A stretch of 16,015 bases of DNA. It comes from an uncultured Enterococcus sp. (lineage in GTDB: Bacteria; Bacillota; Bacilli; Lactobacillales; Enterococcaceae). Location: assembly GCA_946409145.1 (NCBI GenBank), contig CAMJVA010000011.1, positions 1 through 16,015 on the forward strand. Reading direction: 5' to 3'. The notes below the pieces were generated by a model that worked only from the letters and a program-made list of their open reading frames with translations, searched no databases and was not told the origin of the DNA. Numbering within the stretch: position 1 is the first letter of the stretch; the number at the start of each line of letters is the position of its first letter. The translations under genes were made by a program, and so were the position numbers. Positions 13,088-16,015 of the stretch are shown here, piece by piece.

Positions 13088-14284
13088 TTAAAACCATAAT
13101 TTGTCTAGAAATCCTGAAAAAATTAAAAAACTCACGGCTACCCCTTGAAAAGTAAGAAAAATACTTAAAAGATGAGTTAGGGTATTATGAGGAAGTTTAT
13201 CCTGATGTTTTTTCTTAAAACGTAACCAAGCATCTGTTAAAACAATCCAAGTAGCATGATAAATTCCGTATAAAATATAGTACCAAGTTAAACCATGCCA
13301 TATGCCCATGAGTAAAAATAAAGCAAAGTAACCAATATTACTTGCTGTAATACGACTTTTAAACCATTTTTTCTTGAGAATTAAAAACATTAAACGCATA
13401 TACACAAAATCTCGAAACCAAAAAGATAGGGACATGTGCCAACGATTCCAAAATTCTTTAATATTGGGACTTAAAAAAGGTTTATTAAAGTTAATAGGTG
13501 TGTCAATTCCTAAAAAATAACTTGTCCCTGTAGCAAAAAGACTGTATCCTGCAAAGTCAAAGAAAAGATACAAACTATAAACATACATATAGCCTAAAGT
13601 CCCTAAGGAAAACGTCCCGCCACTTAAAGCTAATTTACTCATTAAAGGAAGTAAGACACTGCCTAAATAGTAGCCTAAAATAAATTTATACAAAAATCCG
13701 AGAAAAATATTCCACGTGCCTTTATTTAAAAAAGTTAAATATTCTTCTTTCGTTAAAGTTTTTCCCCAGTCTTTTTCAAAACGTCGATAACGATCAATGG
13801 GTCCAGAAGAAATAGTTGGGAAAAATAAGAGAAATTGAATAAAGTTAACCACGTGATAATTTTTTAAAACGCCGTCTCTTGTTTCCATAATGACTTGGAC
13901 AGCTTTAAAGGTTAAATAAGAAATTCCCAAAAATCCCAGAAAAGAAACGTCCAAAGAAAATAAAGGAAAAATTTTAGTCAAGGCTAAGGGTAAAATACTT
14001 AAAATAACTCCTAAATAAAATATCCCCGTGGCATTTTTTTTCTGCCGATAAGTAAAATAAGCTTTCGTGATTAAAACTTGCCACAAAACATAGCATATTA
14101 AAGCGATTCCTTGCTTTAAATGTGGTCCAGCAAAACTAATGACTAAGAAAAATAAAGTCACCAGTGACTCATACCATTTAAAACGAGTGCCCGTCCATAA
14201 AAAACGCAAGATAATCGGAATAAACGCCAACAGTAATAAGAAAAAATAAAAGGGGCTTGCATAAGGTGTCATGTAAGGCATCAT
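13088..14284 (-). CDS. dltB: D-alanyl transfer membrane O-acyltransferase DltB
   Basis: Polytopic MBOAT-family protein of 398 residues that receives D-alanine from DltC on the cytoplasmic face and passes it across the membrane. The catalytic histidine is in GIWHGLTW (H330). A second conserved histidine lies in NRWHMSLSFWFRDF (H283). Many hydrophobic segments span the whole length, and the SSGPIDRYRRF motif (159-169) is typical of DltB. The first ATG (14284) has GGAGG 6 bases upstream and overlaps the dltA stop codon by one base; a second ATG follows at once. Position, length and motifs all agree with dltB. Confidence 0.97.
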   Translation of the reverse strand: MMPYMTPYASPFYFFLLLLAFIPIILRFLWTGTRFKWYESLVTLFFLVISFAGPHLKQGIALICYVLWQVLITKAYFTYRQKKNATGIFYLGVILSILPLALTKIFPLFSLDVSFLGFLGISYLTFKAVQVIMETRDGVLKNYHVVNFIQFLLFFPTISSGPIDRYRRFEKDWGKTLTKEEYLTFLNKGTWNIFLGFLYKFILGYYLGSVLLPLMSKLALSGGTFSLGTLGYMYVYSLYLFFDFAGYSLFATGTSYFLGIDTPINFNKPFLSPNIKEFWNRWHMSLSFWFRDFVYMRLMFLILKKKWFKSRITASNIGYFALFLLMGIWHGLTWYYILYGIYHATWIVLTDAWLRFKKKHQDKLPHNTLTHLLSIFLTFQGVAVSFLIFSGFLDKLWF

Positions 14285-15810
14285 TAACTGCCTCCATTAA
14301 CTGTGGCGCTTAAAGATTTTCGATCGACTTTTCCATTAGGTGTTAAAGGAAGTGCTTCGAGGTAAATAAATTGTTTAGGGACCATGTACTCCATTACTTT
14401 TTCCCCTAACTCTTTTTTTATTTCTTGCGTTAAGGAAAATTCAGAAGAAGCATTGTTTTTTTCTGGTACAACAAAAGCCACAAGTTGTTGAACTTGAGAG
14501 ATACCATTGGAACTTTTTTTATATTTGGCTACTGTGCAAGCACTTTTTACTAAGGAAACTTGTCCTAAGTTTTGATCTACATCCTCTAGTTCTAAACGAA
14601 AACCGTGAAGTTTCACTTGTAAATCCAATCGACCTTCATACCAAAGTAATCCATTAGAAAAATGACCTTGATCTTTTGTCCGATAATAAGTTTTACCATT
14701 TAGCTGAATAAAAGCTTCTTTCGTTTTTGCAGGATTTTCAAAATAACCTTCTGCTACACTAGGACCAGAAATTAAAATCTCGCCACTTTCGCCTTCTTTA
14801 ACTTGTTCAAGGAACTCATTAACAATGAACACTTCTGTATCTTCTTTTAAAAAGCCAATAGGCAAGCGATTCCCCTTTAAAAAAGTGGGGTTCAGTGCCA
14901 CTTGTGTAATGGCCACCGTGGTTTCTGTGGGTCCATAGGTGTTAAAAATTCTGGCAGTTGGAAAGGCAGCTTGCAATTTTTTGGCTGTAGTCACGGGAAA
15001 TTCTTCTCCACAAAATAAAAAAGTTTTTAACTGAGGTAAGTATTTTTCATTAAAAGTTTTTTCTAATAAACAAATTTCCACAAATGAAGGAGTAGATACC
15101 CAAACATTTAAGTTTAAAGTAGGTAACTTTTCAAACAATAATTTAAAATTATCAGTGACTTTTTTTTCTAAAGGAACCAAGCATCCCCCTGACACTAAGG
15201 CTGGATATAAAGACATGACTGATAAATCAAAAGAAAAAGGCGCTTGAGCTAAAAAGCGCTCTTTACTAGCAGCTAGTAAGTCCTTCATTTCCCAATTCAC
15301 AAAACTTAATAAATTTCTTTGATTAATTGGTACCCCTTTTGGCAAACCAGTTGTTCCTGAAGTGAAAATAATATAGAAATCTTGTTCTAAAGGAACCTCT
15401 GGTAAAGGAATGATTTCTTCTTTAGAAAAAATATTATTTAAGTCAGTTAAGTTTAAGTCGGCCTTTATTTTAGTGCTTGAAAAATCTTCTAAAGCAATGA
15501 CCAAGGCTGGTTTTGCTTGATCATAAATCATTTCTAAGCGCTCTTTAGGCGTGTGGGCTTCAATGGGAATATACCCATGTCCTGCTTTAACAGCTCCTAA
15601 AAAACTAGGCAGCATTTCAAAAGAAAGCTGACCAATAATCATAATCGGCCGCAAAGATAAATTACACTTCAACAAATAACTAGCTAAGCGATTGCTTTTT
15701 TCCAAAAGTTCTTTATAAGTATGATCTATCCCATTGTCGTAGCAGACTAATTGGGGTGCTTTTTCTCCCCAAGCGTCTATTTCTTGAATAAGATTGGCTA
15801 TTTTTTTCAT
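14284..15810 (-). CDS. dltA: D-alanine--DltC ligase DltA
   Basis: Cytosolic adenylation enzyme that activates D-alanine with ATP and loads it onto the DltC phosphopantetheine. The 508 residues hold the adenylate-forming motifs in order: TSGTTGLPKG (150-159, phosphate loop), NTYGPTETT (290-298), YRTKDQG (376-382), GRLDLQVKLHGFRLEL (393-408, hinge) and NGKVDR (492-497, with the catalytic K494). The ATG at 15810 is preceded by AAAGGGTGA at about 5 bases. It follows dltX by 17 bases and overlaps dltB by one base. The operon promoter must lie outside the window to the right, so regulation cannot be judged here. D-alanylation lowers the negative surface charge and protects against cationic peptides, a known role of the pathway. 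Confidence 0.97.
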   Translation of the reverse strand: MKKIANLIQEIDAWGEKAPQLVCYDNGIDHTYKELLEKSNRLASYLLKCNLSLRPIMIIGQLSFEMLPSFLGAVKAGHGYIPIEAHTPKERLEMIYDQAKPALVIALEDFSSTKIKADLNLTDLNNIFSKEEIIPLPEVPLEQDFYIIFTSGTTGLPKGVPINQRNLLSFVNWEMKDLLAASKERFLAQAPFSFDLSVMSLYPALVSGGCLVPLEKKVTDNFKLLFEKLPTLNLNVWVSTPSFVEICLLEKTFNEKYLPQLKTFLFCGEEFPVTTAKKLQAAFPTARIFNTYGPTETTVAITQVALNPTFLKGNRLPIGFLKEDTEVFIVNEFLEQVKEGESGEILISGPSVAEGYFENPAKTKEAFIQLNGKTYYRTKDQGHFSNGLLWYEGRLDLQVKLHGFRLELEDVDQNLGQVSLVKSACTVAKYKKSSNGISQVQQLVAFVVPEKNNASSEFSLTQEIKKELGEKVMEYMVPKQFIYLEALPLTPNGKVDRKSLSATVNGGS

Positions 15811-15827
15811 TCATTCACCCTTTTCTT

Positions 15828-15989
15828 TTAAAATTCGTTATAAATAAAAGTACCTCCACCTACGTGAGAGTAGTGATATAAGTAGAGAAGCATTAATAAA
15901 ATGAGAAAATAAAAAATACTTTTTCCCCAAAAGGCTAAATTATTTTTTAATTTTCCATGGGTCTTAAAAAATTTTGCTATTTTACTCAC
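15828..15989 (-). CDS. dltX: teichoic acid D-Ala incorporation-associated protein DltX
   Basis: Small single-pass membrane protein encoded just before dltA and required for D-alanylation. The frame reads 53 residues from a GTG at 15989: a basic N-terminus (SKIAKFFKTHGKLKNN), one transmembrane helix (about 25-38, SIFYFLILLMLLYL), then YHYSHVGGGTFIYNEF at the end. The terminal FIYNEF fits the FxYxxF motif described for DltX, whose tyrosine has been proposed to carry the D-alanyl group. The start is uncertain. The best ribosome site, GAGGTGA (15991-15985), overlaps the GTG itself. The codon at the right distance downstream is ATA (15980), and no ATG is in frame before residue 33. The family is clear despite the start problem. 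Confidence 0.88.
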   Translation of the reverse strand: MSKIAKFFKTHGKLKNNLAFWGKSIFYFLILLMLLYLYHYSHVGGGTFIYNEF

Positions 15990-16015
15990 CTCAATTTCTT
16001 TTTAACTGTGTCATA

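Noticed and set aside
11589..15989. dlt genes as a peptide-synthetase or new secondary-metabolite cluster (adenylation enzyme + carrier + acyltransferase)
   Set aside because: All five genes match the standard dltXABCD order, lengths and motifs for teichoic acid D-alanylation.
1..16015. CRISPR array, tRNA/rRNA genes, transposon ends or attachment sites
   Set aside because: I read through the intergenic regions and found only promoters, operators and terminator hairpins. There are no regularly spaced repeats, transposase frames or RNA-gene sequences.

Overview
The window is A+T-rich and has the gene content of a low-GC Gram-positive bacterium of the order Lactobacillales. The family is probably Enterococcaceae or a near relative, but that is an inference from gene content and protein style. 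The support is a complete dlt cluster, an ECF-type niacin S component with paired NiaR-like operators, a deoxynucleoside kinase, a Nudix/winged-helix regulator, and the metG-tatD-rnmV-rsmA order usual in Firmicutes. All genes but one (the Nudix regulator) lie on the minus strand, so the window reads right to left.

Layout from the right end: positions 15989-11589 hold dltX-dltA-dltB-dltC-dltD, the D-alanylation machinery for teichoic acids, ending in a strong terminator. Next is a P1B-type metal ATPase (11382-9568) whose upstream region carries a near-perfect Fur-type palindrome. A bidirectional terminator separates it from the convergent plus-strand Nudix/winged-helix regulator (8630-9469). 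That gene is divergent from a deoxynucleoside kinase gene (8440-7790). Then come metG (7677-5680), a terminator, and the overlapping tatD-rnmV-rsmA genes (5570-3360) with their terminator. niaX (3189-2611) is a single-gene unit whose promoter is bracketed by two TGTCTTGACA operators. A 301-residue protein I do not recognise (2486-1581) follows. At the left edge is an SOS-type unit: a UvrX-like Y-family polymerase with a LexA-type box inside its promoter, and the beginning of a YolD-like gene cut by the window edge.

Four themes stand out. The first is cell-envelope charge (dltXABCD). The second is translation and RNA housekeeping: metG, plus rnmV for 5S rRNA maturation and rsmA for 16S rRNA dimethylation. 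The third is NAD and nucleotide economy: a niacin transporter, a putative ADP-ribose-sensing regulator and a deoxynucleoside salvage kinase. The fourth is DNA-damage tolerance (uvrX-yolD). I see no CRISPR array, insertion sequence, phage module, tRNA or rRNA.

Most of the window is conserved chromosomal core. I found no clear new multi-gene system. The items most worth checking are the unrecognised 301-residue protein, the dual operator arrangement at niaX together with an intact Nudix-box regulator 5 kb away, the Fur-type box in front of the metal ATPase, and the odd translation start of dltX.
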